NCBI GenBank assembly: GCA_044867525.1
Contig: JBIOVB010000029.1
Span: 1-12,663, forward strand
Direction: 5' to 3'
DNA: 12,663 bases
DNA from: JALYNX01 sp044867525
GTDB taxonomy: Bacteria > Actinomycetota > Acidimicrobiia > Spongiisociales > ZC4RG35
The position numbers and the translations under genes were made by a program. The first letter of the stretch is position 1, and the number at the start of each line of letters is the position of its first letter. Under the pieces are notes generated by a model. That model was not told where the DNA came from and made no database searches. It worked only from the letters and a program-made list of their open reading frames with translations. This document shows, piece after piece, positions 1 to 6,660 of this stretch.

Positions 1-422
1 AGGCGTTTGTCTCCCTCGGCGCCATCGAGGAGCGAGCCCGCAAGGAGATCATCGACCACCCGTACGTGACCCACCCGGTCGAGTCCTACTTCTGGAACCA
101 GGGCCAGAAACTCGTCATCCGATTCGACCCCAATAGCTACCTGCGGATCATCGACTCCTGGTCCAACTACGACCTGATCGAGGACAGCGGCGCCGAGAGC
201 TATGTCGAGGCGCTTGTCCCCTGTCGCGACCAGAAATGGCATGTCTTCACCATCGACACCGACGTCTGCTTCTACCCCGCCGAGCAGGCCGGGCTGGTGG
301 CCGCGCTCACCGACGCCGGGGTGCCCGTGGAATGGATCCACGTCACCTCACCCAAGGGGCACGACTCCTTTCTCACCGAGCCTCACCTGTTCGAGGAGGC
401 GCTGCGCCGGGCGCTGGCCTAA
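1..422 (+). CDS. metX: Homoserine O-acetyltransferase (MetX-type), C-terminal part
   Basis: This is the 3' end of a gene that begins before the window; the reading phase starts at base 3 and stops with TAA at 420-422, leaving about 139 residues. MetX acylates L-homoserine with acetyl-CoA, or succinyl-CoA in some members, as the first committed step to methionine. Features seen are a VESYFWNQGQK / RFDPNSYL block followed by TIDTDVCFYPAEQ and SPKGHDSFL. These match the cap-domain ESY..YQG..F..RFD.NSYL segment and the Asp and His parts of the alpha/beta-hydrolase catalytic triad in MetX. The nucleophile Ser would lie upstream of the window. The stop codon overlaps that of the convergent membrane-protein gene. 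The family call is fairly secure from two separated motif blocks. Acetyl versus succinyl specificity cannot be read from this fragment, and another MetX-like hydrolase is possible. Confidence 0.77.
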   Translation, partial: AFVSLGAIEERARKEIIDHPYVTHPVESYFWNQGQKLVIRFDPNSYLRIIDSWSNYDLIEDSGAESYVEALVPCRDQKWHVFTIDTDVCFYPAEQAGLVAALTDAGVPVEWIHVTSPKGHDSFLTEPHLFEEALRRALA

Positions 423-1078
423 ACCGCGACCTTGCCTGTGACGGTGTCGCGACTCTCCAATGCCGAAGTCAGCCGCCAGCCGCTGTATACCGAGCCCACG
501 GCGAGCACGATCGCGGCGCCTGCCTCCCAGGGAACCAGGGTATCCGAGACGCACGCCTCGGATACGGCCTCGCCCGGCCCCGCGGAGGCGCTCCCCGTCG
601 CGGCAGCGTCCACATCCCACAACCAGCCGGTCTCGTATCCGTGGGTCGCGGGATCAAAGGCCTCGGTGGTGCCGTCCTGGAACGTCCGAACGCAACTCGG
701 GTCGAGATGGATGAGGGTCACCGCTCCTGCACCGAGCCAGAGCGCGACCGCGACCAGCGACGCGACCACCCCGGCGTGATTCGTCCCGACGAGTCGATGG
801 TGTGCCCAGAACCAGATGAGCCCGAGCAGCAGCAAGGGCAGGGCGAGCATCGGGATGACGACGATCGAGCAGACGGCGATCACTGCGGCGGGAAGGAAGA
901 GGGCCGGTCGACGGGGGTGTGCCAGGAGGGACAGGGTTGCCGGCAACGCCAACATCACCCCAAGACCCGCGCCGAGGAAGAACCCAAGACCGCTGGCCAG
1001 GTAGGCGAGCACCACGCTCATCAACCAGGCCCTGTAAACGGAGCGCGGCCAGGCGGGATCGGCTTTCGAGTCAGCCAT
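419..1078 (-). CDS. Hypothetical multi-pass membrane protein
   Basis: I do not recognise this 219-residue protein. Hydrophobic segments lie at about residues 17-52 (two close helices or one long hairpin), 59-93, 101-122 and 184-202. A soluble loop of about 60 residues (124-182) separates the last two and carries two cysteines, C129 and C176. They could form a disulfide if the loop is extracytoplasmic. I chose the ATG at 1078 because it overlaps the stop of the upstream lipoprotein gene by 8 bases (ATGGCTGA), an arrangement typical of translational coupling. An upstream GTG-type start at 1129 would put 17 uncharacteristic residues inside the neighbour. The TAG stop shares bases with the convergent metX TAA. 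Its pairing with the lipoprotein suggests that both act at the cell envelope; this is inference only. Confidence 0.7.
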   Translation of the reverse strand: MADSKADPAWPRSVYRAWLMSVVLAYLASGLGFFLGAGLGVMLALPATLSLLAHPRRPALFLPAAVIAVCSIVVIPMLALPLLLLGLIWFWAHHRLVGTNHAGVVASLVAVALWLGAGAVTLIHLDPSCVRTFQDGTTEAFDPATHGYETGWLWDVDAAATGSASAGPGEAVSEACVSDTLVPWEAGAAIVLAVGSVYSGWRLTSALESRDTVTGKVAV

Positions 1079-2306
1079 AGGACCACGCCACCCAGTTCCC
1101 GTCGCTGACCAAACTCGGCTCGGAGCCATCGATGGGGATCACCCACACCCCGGACTCCTCAGCGATCTCCCCGGGTAGGGCGACCCGGGACGAATCGGGC
1201 GACCACAACTGGAGGGATTGGGCGTACTGGTCGAAGAACTGCAGCACGTTCTGGAAGAACGACACCGGTGGCGTCATGGTCGCCAGCAGCGTCGTCTCAC
1301 CGTCCCTCCACACCGAGACTTCCGCCTCACCGCTGCGCCCGGTCAATTGCAGGAGCAGCAATCCTTCCCCATCGGGGCTCCAAAAGAACCCCACGGACGT
1401 GTCCTCCGAGGCGACGTCGACCTCCCCCGTCGTCACATCGAGCACCGACACTGCATTGGCTTTGACCGTCGCCACTTCGGACTGGGCCGCCGACGACCCG
1501 GCAGGCTCGTCGGTGAACGACTCGATCGCGACCTTCGTCCCCTGGGCGTTGGGCACGAAGTAGACCGGCTCGCCGGGAAGCTCGGCGAGCAGGCGGTCAC
1601 CACTGCGGTCCACCACCTCCAAACCCTCGCTGTCGATGTGGAAGATGCCAGCGGGGGTCCATCGCAGTGCCTGATAGACGGAGGTGGTCGAACCGAGGTC
1701 CATCAGCTCCCCACCGGGCTCGATGGTGCCGAACGTGGCGCCACCGACATGAACCGCCATCTCGGTGCCGTCGGGGCTCCACGAGAAGTAGAAAGGCGAA
1801 CCCGACCCAACCGGGAGGGTGGTGCTCTCCACCGGGTCGACGATCTCCAGCACAACCCCTTGCGGAGCGCCGTAGAGGACCCCGACCTGCGAGCCATCCG
1901 GGGCCCAATTGAGATAGAAGGTCGGCGACGAGATCGGCACCGCTCTTCGATCGCTCCCGTCGCCGGCACTCGACCCGATGGCAGGCTCCGAATCGCCCTC
2001 GCCCCAAGCGAGGCGATCGGCGACAGGGGACCAGATCGGCTGGAAGTAGCGAACGGTCCCTCCATCGTCGGTGACGGGCAACGGCTCGGAGCCATCCGGG
2101 TCCATGGTGACGATGTTTCCGCCATCGTCGATGATCACGAGACGGTTCACGCTCGCTGAGGGAACGCTTCCCGGGCTGGACGCGGCGAGAGAACTGGTCG
2201 TACCGCCGAGGTCGGCGGTGGCGGCAGGACTGGTGGATGCCGAAGACCCCCCCGTGCAGGCGACCAGAACGGAGATCATCGCCGCCAGGAGCGTGCGCCT
2301 CGGCAT
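1071..2306 (-). CDS. Secreted lipoprotein with TolB/PD40-like beta-propeller repeats
   Basis: The 411-residue protein opens with a short lipoprotein signal peptide: basic MPRR, a hydrophobic stretch, then the lipobox LVAC with the lipidated Cys at residue 17. A Ser/Thr/Ala-rich tether follows to about residue 50. The rest holds repeated W(S/A)P(D/V) units: IWSPVADRLAW, NWAPDGSQVGV, SWSPDGTEMAV, FWSPDGEGLLL and LWSPDSSRVAL. These are the signature of WD40-like PD40/TolB propeller blades. Such domains usually bind protein or ligand partners and are not themselves enzymes. The protein is probably anchored outside the cytoplasmic membrane. It is the first gene of a two-gene unit with the membrane protein, overlapping it by 8 bases, and diverges from the histidine kinase. 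I see no catalytic motif. The exact function is unknown; the lipoprotein and propeller assignments are direct sequence readings. Confidence 0.8.
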   Translation of the reverse strand: MPRRTLLAAMISVLVACTGGSSASTSPAATADLGGTTSSLAASSPGSVPSASVNRLVIIDDGGNIVTMDPDGSEPLPVTDDGGTVRYFQPIWSPVADRLAWGEGDSEPAIGSSAGDGSDRRAVPISSPTFYLNWAPDGSQVGVLYGAPQGVVLEIVDPVESTTLPVGSGSPFYFSWSPDGTEMAVHVGGATFGTIEPGGELMDLGSTTSVYQALRWTPAGIFHIDSEGLEVVDRSGDRLLAELPGEPVYFVPNAQGTKVAIESFTDEPAGSSAAQSEVATVKANAVSVLDVTTGEVDVASEDTSVGFFWSPDGEGLLLLQLTGRSGEAEVSVWRDGETTLLATMTPPVSFFQNVLQFFDQYAQSLQLWSPDSSRVALPGEIAEESGVWVIPIDGSEPSLVSDGNWVAWSYG

Positions 2307-2383
2307 GATCGCAGGCTACCTATCGATCTCGACCCCCGATCAGCGGGTCAACTATCCCCGGACAACGTCCGATAACAGCATCG
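2307..2383. other. Divergent intergenic region between lipoprotein and kinase genes
   Basis: These 77 bases must hold the promoters of both divergent genes. Two things are visible. The first is a perfect 13-base dyad, CGGAC-AAC-GTCCG, at 2359-2371, ending 12 bases before the kinase ATG; it could be an operator or a small hairpin. The second is a TTGACC (-35-like) on the minus strand at 2346-2351, pointing to the lipoprotein gene. No convincing -10 stands at the right distance from it. Neither start has a clear Shine-Dalgarno sequence. Confidence 0.35.
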
Positions 2384-4144
2384 ATGATCTCCCCATCGGG
2401 CGAGGGTGGAAACGAACGCGACCGGAAAGCCGCCCTTCTTGCCGGGTTGGTGGGGGCCTCCATCGGCGTGATCGCCGAGATCAGCTCCATCCTGGCCTCG
2501 GATCCGGGCGCCACGGTGCGGGTCGTCGCCTATGGCCTGATCGCCCTCGTCTCCCTCTACTACCTGATGACTTCGGTGCGCACCGAGGTGCCCATCATCC
2601 TGGCAGCGCTGGTCTTCGGCATCCTGAGCCTGATCGACGCCATGGGGAGCATGAACGTCTCCGGCTTCGACTCCGGCACCACGCTCGCATTCCTGATTCT
2701 GGTGGCGATCATCTATGTCACCACCCGGGCCTCGAGGGCCACCACCGCGCTCATAGTGGGCTCCACCGCCATCGCCTGCTACGCCATCGCCTCGATCCTG
2801 ATCGAGCAGCCCGAGTTCTCCGTCGCCGTGAGCCGGATCCTGATCGGGATTCCGGGGCAGGTGCTGGTGATATGGCTCACCTGGCGCCTGATCGACTCGC
2901 TGGCCGTGGCCTCCGCCTTGGAGGCCACACAGTCCAGGATCCAGCATGCCCTGGCCCGCTGCTCCCAGGTCCTGCTGACCAGTAGAGACGACCAGCCACT
3001 GACCGCCGCGCTGGAAGCGCTGCTCGGAGCCACGGACGCCGACTACGCATACATCGATGTCAACGGCACCGACCGCGAAGGAAAGGTCACGTGGCAGATC
3101 GTGGCCGACGCCGTCGGCCACAACGTGCCGGATGGCGAGAACCTCTTTGACGAGGGGGACTACGAACAGCTGCAGCAGGTCGAAGCTGCACTTTCCGCTG
3201 GGCATCCCACCCAGCTCATTGTGTCCGAGCTTCCGAGCCCGATACGGGATCGTTACGAGGCAGAGGGGATCAAGTCGGAGCTGATGGCCCCGATCCTGAT
3301 CCGAGATCATTGGGTCGGCACCATCGGATACTCGGACTTCTGGAGGGAAGGGACCTGGCTCCCGGTGGAGATCGAAGCCCTGACCCGAGCCGCTGCCATG
3401 GTCGGAGCCTTTTGGGAAAGGGAGCAGGCACGCGAAGGCCTGGAGGAGTTGGCGGCGGCCAAGGACCGGTTCATCGCCACCGTGAGCCACGAGCTCCGCA
3501 CTCCCCTGGCTGCAGTAGTCGGCTTCGCCGGGGAGCTGGCCCAGAGTGTCGACCAATACACTCGAGAGGAGATATCCGAGATGGTGGAGCTCATCGCCGG
3601 CCAAAGCCTGGAGATGGCTCAACTGGTGGATGACCTCCTCACCGCGGAGCGGGCGGCGTCGGGCAACCTGACCATCAAGCCAACCACCGTGGACCTGTTC
3701 GAGGAGTCGAAGTCGGTGGTCGACTCGATGCGGGTGGGCCTCGACGTCGCGGTGGAGGGGGAGCCGACGCCCGCTTGGGCGGACACCCTTCGCACCCGAC
3801 AGATCATGCGCAACCTGGTGACCAACGCCGTCCGCTACGGAGGCGGGGAGGTCAGGGTGAAAGTGTCTTCGCTCGGTGAGCTCGCCGTGTTGGTGGTGAG
3901 TGACGATGGGCCCGGGATCAACGTGGTCGACGCGGAGCGGATCTTCGACCCCTATTACCGGGCGCAGAGCGCCGAAGCACGACCCGACTCGGTTGGCCTT
4001 GGCCTCGCGGTTGCCCGTCAGCTGGCTCGGATGATGGGAGGCGACCTCGTTTACCGGCGTCGCGGGGGATGGACCCGCTTCGAGCTCTCCCTGCCGGCCA
4101 CACCGGACCGGGCCGCGGGGGTCAGCCTGGCGACATCCGCCTGA
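2384..4144 (+). CDS. Membrane sensor histidine kinase (6 TM, GAF, HisKA, HATPase)
   Basis: This 586-residue protein has a complete histidine kinase core. Six hydrophobic segments lie at about residues 17-38, 44-62, 69-86, 98-115, 118-140 and 150-170. A GAF-like sensor domain follows at about 185-335, then a short coiled segment and the HisKA dimerisation domain. Its H-box reads FIATVSHELRTPL, with phospho-acceptor H369. The HATPase domain has the N-box NLVTNAVRYGGG (N477, N481), the G1 box DDGPGI (D508), the F-box IFDPYYRA and the G2 box GLGLAVARQLARMMGG (from G538). All residues needed for autophosphorylation are present. No response regulator gene lies next to it, so the partner must be encoded elsewhere. 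The signal is unknown; membrane and GAF inputs could sense a membrane state or a small ligand. The ATG at 2384 lacks a clear Shine-Dalgarno. The next in-frame options lie inside the first membrane helix, so 2384 is preferred. Confidence 0.92.
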   Translation: MISPSGEGGNERDRKAALLAGLVGASIGVIAEISSILASDPGATVRVVAYGLIALVSLYYLMTSVRTEVPIILAALVFGILSLIDAMGSMNVSGFDSGTTLAFLILVAIIYVTTRASRATTALIVGSTAIACYAIASILIEQPEFSVAVSRILIGIPGQVLVIWLTWRLIDSLAVASALEATQSRIQHALARCSQVLLTSRDDQPLTAALEALLGATDADYAYIDVNGTDREGKVTWQIVADAVGHNVPDGENLFDEGDYEQLQQVEAALSAGHPTQLIVSELPSPIRDRYEAEGIKSELMAPILIRDHWVGTIGYSDFWREGTWLPVEIEALTRAAAMVGAFWEREQAREGLEELAAAKDRFIATVSHELRTPLAAVVGFAGELAQSVDQYTREEISEMVELIAGQSLEMAQLVDDLLTAERAASGNLTIKPTTVDLFEESKSVVDSMRVGLDVAVEGEPTPAWADTLRTRQIMRNLVTNAVRYGGGEVRVKVSSLGELAVLVVSDDGPGINVVDAERIFDPYYRAQSAEARPDSVGLGLAVARQLARMMGGDLVYRRRGGWTRFELSLPATPDRAAGVSLATSA

Positions 4145-4150
4145 GGGTGA

Positions 4151-4273
4151 TCAGTCCGGCTCTTCGCCGGGATACTCGAGATCGACCATCACCTCGTCCA
4201 GCGTGAGCTCGAAGAGCACCAACTCGGGACGTGGCGGCCGGCGCCGGAGTCTTCGTATTGCTTTCACGGTCAT
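4151..4273 (-). CDS. Small hypothetical protein, 40 codons, divergent from HxlR regulator
   Basis: A small reading frame runs from ATG at 4273 to TGA at 4151-4153 and encodes 40 residues. A strong Shine-Dalgarno, GGAGG, sits 4 bases before the ATG. The N-terminal third is very basic (MTVKAIRRLRRRPPR), while the C-terminal part is acidic (LTLDEV, DLEYPGEEPD). There is no cysteine and no membrane segment. I do not recognise a family. Support for its being a gene is the ribosome site, a plausible promoter (TTGCAA, 18 bases, TAGATT) and the shared palindromic region with the divergent HxlR regulator. HxlR regulators often control the gene that diverges from them. Against it are its length and the lack of any homology evidence. 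It ends 7 bases from the convergent kinase stop. Confidence 0.5.
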   Translation of the reverse strand: MTVKAIRRLRRRPPRPELVLFELTLDEVMVDLEYPGEEPD

Positions 4274-4282
4274 GGCTCCTCC

Positions 4283-4340
4283 GTGGGTTGCAAGTCGCTA
4301 CTCACAATCTACACAGCCTGAGTAGTGAATTGCAACTCAC
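4283..4340. promoter_or_regulatory. Long imperfect inverted repeat, candidate HxlR operator
   Basis: Two 22-base arms, 4283-4304 and 4319-4340, are reverse complements with 3 mismatches, separated by 14 bases. The conserved cores are GTTGCAA and CTACTCA in the left arm and TGAGTAG and TTGCAAC in the right arm. The element lies exactly between the divergent small gene and the HxlR-family gene and overlaps the candidate promoters of both. HxlR/MarR-type winged-helix dimers bind such dyads and often repress their own gene, so this is the likely autoregulatory operator. The sequence dyad is seen directly; the binding protein is inferred. Confidence 0.65.
4306..4335 (-). promoter_or_regulatory. 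Candidate promoter of the 40-codon gene
   Basis: On the minus strand, TTGCAA (4330-4335, within the right palindrome arm) and TAGATT (4306-4311) are spaced by 18 bases. They would start transcription near 4299, about 25 bases before the ATG at 4273, leaving room for its GGAGG ribosome site. The -35 match is partial. Confidence 0.35.
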
Positions 4341-4347
4341 AACTCGC

Positions 4348-4353
4348 TATTAT
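4348..4353 (+). promoter_or_regulatory. -10 box of the HxlR gene, positioned for a leaderless mRNA
   Basis: TATTAT ends 6 bases before the ATG at 4360, so the expected transcription start is the A of the start codon itself. No Shine-Dalgarno is present, which agrees with a leaderless transcript, common in actinobacteria. No clear -35 hexamer is seen at 16-18 bases. The right arm of the inverted repeat ends 7 bases upstream of this box. Confidence 0.5.
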
Positions 4354-4359
4354 GGCCCG

Positions 4360-4845
4360 ATGTCGCGCAAGTCCCTGCAGCACCTGGAGTGCGCCGTGGC
4401 CAACACGGTGGAGATCGTCAACGACGCCTGGACGATCCTGGTGTTACGTGATGCGTTCCTCGGAGTGCGTCGCTTCGACGACTTCGCCAACGATCTCGGA
4501 ATCGCACGCAATGTGCTCACCGATCGGCTCGAACGTCTGGTGTCCGCCGGGATCCTGGAGACCAAGCCCTATCAGGAGCGCCCACCCCGTCACGAGTACG
4601 TCTTGACCGAGAAGGGGAAAGACCTCTTCGACGTCATGATGAGCCTATGGAGCTACGGAGAACGCTGGCTGCCACCGCCGGACGAGAACCGGCAGAAGGT
4701 GATCCACATCAGTTGTGGTGAGGAAGCCCACGCCGTGGCCTATTGCGGCCACTGCGAGAGCAGGCTCAGCAGACGCGAAGTGAGGATCGAACCTCAACTC
4801 CCGGTGGTTCGAGAGCGACTCATGGCCGCCGCCGCACTCGACTGA
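4360..4845 (+). CDS. HxlR-family winged-helix transcriptional regulator with C-terminal Cys cluster
   Basis: The product is a 161-residue DNA-binding regulator. The HxlR domain spans about residues 8-103: ECAVANTVEIVNDAWTILVLRDAFLGVRRFDDF, the recognition-helix region IARNVLTDRLERLVSAGIL, the wing ERPPRHEYVLTEKG and the closing LWSYGERW. C11 sits where many HxlR proteins carry a conserved N-terminal, sometimes redox-active, cysteine. A C-terminal extension has H117, C119, C129, H131 and C132 (ISCGEE...YCGHC), which looks like a small zinc-binding knuckle. I chose the ATG at 4360 because a -10 box lies directly upstream and conservation begins there. The longer in-frame extension to GTG 4231 would cross the palindrome and both promoters. 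Its target is probably itself and the divergent small gene. It ends 4 bases from the convergent DsrE2-like gene. Confidence 0.9.
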   Translation: MSRKSLQHLECAVANTVEIVNDAWTILVLRDAFLGVRRFDDFANDLGIARNVLTDRLERLVSAGILETKPYQERPPRHEYVLTEKGKDLFDVMMSLWSYGERWLPPPDENRQKVIHISCGEEAHAVAYCGHCESRLSRREVRIEPQLPVVRERLMAAAALD

Positions 4846-4849
4846 CCGC

Positions 4850-5365
4850 CTAGATGAAGAGCTGGATGTCGGCGTCGGCGGCGTAGTCGAGGAAGGCTGC
4901 CGCCCCGGCGATCTCAGCCCCCTTGATCAAGTCGTCCTCTTCGACACCGAGCACCCCCATCGTGGTGGAGCATGCGAAGAACCTCACCCCGAGACCCTGC
5001 GACATCTCGATGAACTCGGGAAGCGAGGGCATCTGTGCGGCCCTCATCCATTTCTTCATCATCGCGGTCGCCGCCGCAGTGGCCCCGGGAAGGGCCCCCA
5101 GGATGTTGGGCAGCTGCACCGGCCCCGCCGGATTGGCGAGAGACGCCACCTTCAGCTTGTCGAATCTCTCTTGGTGGAGGATGTCGAGCCCGTAGAAGGT
5201 GAAGAACACCCCGACCTCCCAACCAAGGCTGGCTGCGGTTGTCGCCAGGATCAACGGCGGGTAGGCCTGGTCCAGTGTCCCCTTCGAGGCGATGAGGGCG
5301 ATTCGCTTCGGGCGCTCCGGTTCGGTCAGCGGAGCGGAGTCGGTTCGGTCCAAGGTGTCGGTCAT
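4850..5365 (-). CDS. DsrE2-like (DsrE/DsrF/DsrH superfamily) sulfur-relay protein
   Basis: The 171-residue protein has a charged, probably flexible N-terminus of about 20 residues. The diagnostic DsrE2 pattern follows: IALIASKGTLDQAYPPLILATTAA, VGVFFTFYGLDILH, the central PNILGALPG with AMMKKWM, then FFACSTTMGVLG and the end LDYAADADIQLFI. The only cysteine, C132, lies where DsrE-family proteins carry their persulfide-accepting Cys. DsrE2 proteins are commonly encoded beside TusA and rhodaneses and pass sulfane sulfur between carriers, so a sulfurtransferase role is the best inference. Some relatives are membrane-associated, but I see no clear membrane helix here. The start overlaps the tusA stop as ATGA and has a Shine-Dalgarno GGGAG 7 bases upstream. 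It is the last gene of the cysteine synthase operon. Confidence 0.87.
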   Translation of the reverse strand: MTDTLDRTDSAPLTEPERPKRIALIASKGTLDQAYPPLILATTAASLGWEVGVFFTFYGLDILHQERFDKLKVASLANPAGPVQLPNILGALPGATAAATAMMKKWMRAAQMPSLPEFIEMSQGLGVRFFACSTTMGVLGVEEDDLIKGAEIAGAAAFLDYAADADIQLFI

Positions 5366-5631
5366 GGCCTGTCTCCCTTTTCGATCCAGAACAGCTGATT
5401 GGTCTCGGTGCGCTCGATCCCGACCAATTGATCGCCGAGTTGGCGGGCAAGGGCTGGAATGTCCTCCAGTGAGCCGGGGTCGGTAGATATGAGATGCAGG
5501 ATCTGCCCAGGCGACAGCTGCCCGAGGGCGATCGAGGCCTTGTAGACCGGTAACGGGCAGAGCAGACCAGAGGTGTCGAGCACGGCATCGACTTTCAGGT
5601 CTTCGGCAATGGGGGTGTATTGGCTGGTCAT
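5362..5631 (-). CDS. tusA: TusA/SirA-family sulfur carrier protein
   Basis: This 89-residue protein fits the TusA fold length. The signature LDTSGLLCPLPVYKASIAL gives the CPxP motif with the persulfide-carrying C25, the only cysteine. The remainder (GQILHLISTDPGSLEDIPALARQLGDQLV) matches the beta-alpha-beta-alpha core. TusA-type proteins accept sulfane sulfur from a cysteine desulfurase or rhodanese and hand it on, for example to DsrE-type proteins. A Shine-Dalgarno GGAGA stands 3 bases before the ATG, and only 12 bases separate it from the cysteine synthase stop. The gene downstream overlaps by 4 bases, so translation is probably coupled. It could work with the DsrE2-like neighbour as a carrier pair. 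Whether it serves tRNA thiolation, cofactor sulfuration or sulfide supply cannot be told here. Confidence 0.92.
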   Translation of the reverse strand: MTSQYTPIAEDLKVDAVLDTSGLLCPLPVYKASIALGQLSPGQILHLISTDPGSLEDIPALARQLGDQLVGIERTETNQLFWIEKGDRP

Positions 5632-5643
5632 GTCTCTCCTATG

Positions 5644-6636
5644 TCAGACGCGGGGCAGACCCTCGTCACCGAGGATCTCCGCGAAGTAGCTGGTGTATTT
5701 GAAGCCGGAGTCGGCCGAGATGCCCACGACGGTGTCGCCGGGGCCGGTGTCGAGGCGGGAGACAGCGTTGACGACTGCCCCCGTCGACGGCCCGACGATC
5801 AGAGCCTCCTCACGCCAGAGGCGGCGGGTCGTTTCATACGCGGGCTCATCGTCGACCCGGATGACGTCATCGATCACGTCCCAGTCGAGGATGTCGGGCT
5901 GACGGGCCTCCTGGAAGCTCTTCAAACCCGGGATCCGGTGCCCGGGCTGCGGTTCCACTCCCACCACCCGCACTCCTGGATTCCGCTCCTTGAGGTATCG
6001 GCCGACGCCGCTGATGGTCCCCGTGGTGCCGAGGCCGGCCACGAACCAGGTGACGCCGCCCGCGGTTTGGCGCCAAATCTCCGGTCCGGTGGTCTCGTAG
6101 TGGGCCTTGACGTTGTCCGGGTTGGAGTACTGGTCGGTCGTGGCGAATGCCGATCGGTCCCCGCCCGCGGCCAGGGAGCGGGCCAGGGCGATGGCCCCGT
6201 CCTTGGGGTGGTCGACCGGGCACAGGTCGTCCGGGGTCTCCCACACCTCTGCACCAAGCATCCGGAGAATCACCTTCTTCTCCTCGGGGACCCCGTCGGG
6301 GATGGTCACCGTGACTCCGAAGCCGCTCAGAGCTGCCAGCGCCGCGAGGGCGATCCCGGTATTCCCCGAAGTCGCCTCAACCAGATCGCGGTCGCCGAGC
6401 TCACCGCGCTCGATGAGACCCTCGAGCAGGTAGGCCGCAGCGCGATCCTTGATCGAGCCGAACGGGTTGAGCCACTCCAGCTTGAGGTAGACGTCGCCGG
6501 CGCCGGCATGGATCAGCCGGTTGAGCCTGACCAGCGGCGTCGGGTTGTCGACATCAGGGAGTAGGTCCCGGACATCTTGAAATCGCCGCACCGATCGGTC
6601 GGTGCCGAGCGAAGGTCGGATCCTTGTGATTGTCAT
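5644..6636 (-). CDS. PLP-dependent cysteine synthase family protein (CysK/CysM type)
   Basis: The 330-residue enzyme should form L-cysteine from an activated serine (O-acetyl- or O-phosphoserine) and a sulfur donor, using pyridoxal phosphate. Motifs in order are NPTPLVRLNRL (31-41), NPFGSIKDRAA with the Schiff-base K63, the substrate loop EATSGNTGIA (88-96), the phosphate-binding GLGTTGTISG (201-210), GPSTGAV (282-288) and SADSGFKY with S310 facing the PLP nitrogen. Length and motif order fit the CysK/CysM fold type II family. I cannot separate CysK, CysM or the cystathionine beta-synthase-like branch by eye. The ATG at 6636 follows a GAGGA ribosome site at a long spacing of about 10 bases. 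That site lies in an imperfect palindrome (6639-6652). It heads the tusA-DsrE2 operon and sits behind a polycysteine leader ORF and terminator, so control by cysteine supply is likely. Confidence 0.92.
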   Translation of the reverse strand: MTITRIRPSLGTDRSVRRFQDVRDLLPDVDNPTPLVRLNRLIHAGAGDVYLKLEWLNPFGSIKDRAAAYLLEGLIERGELGDRDLVEATSGNTGIALAALAALSGFGVTVTIPDGVPEEKKVILRMLGAEVWETPDDLCPVDHPKDGAIALARSLAAGGDRSAFATTDQYSNPDNVKAHYETTGPEIWRQTAGGVTWFVAGLGTTGTISGVGRYLKERNPGVRVVGVEPQPGHRIPGLKSFQEARQPDILDWDVIDDVIRVDDEPAYETTRRLWREEALIVGPSTGAVVNAVSRLDTGPGDTVVGISADSGFKYTSYFAEILGDEGLPRV

Positions 6637-6660
6637 TTAGGGGAATTCCTCTTTCGGGCA

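Noticed and set aside
2348..3622. A long minus-strand open frame opposite the histidine kinase.
   Set aside because: It is rich in Gly, His, Asp and Gln without domains; the kinase on the other strand has all boxes.
4231..4359. An N-terminal extension of the HxlR regulator starting at GTG 4231.
   Set aside because: The extension has no HxlR-like content and would cross the inverted repeat and both promoters. The -10 box just before ATG 4360 sets the start there.
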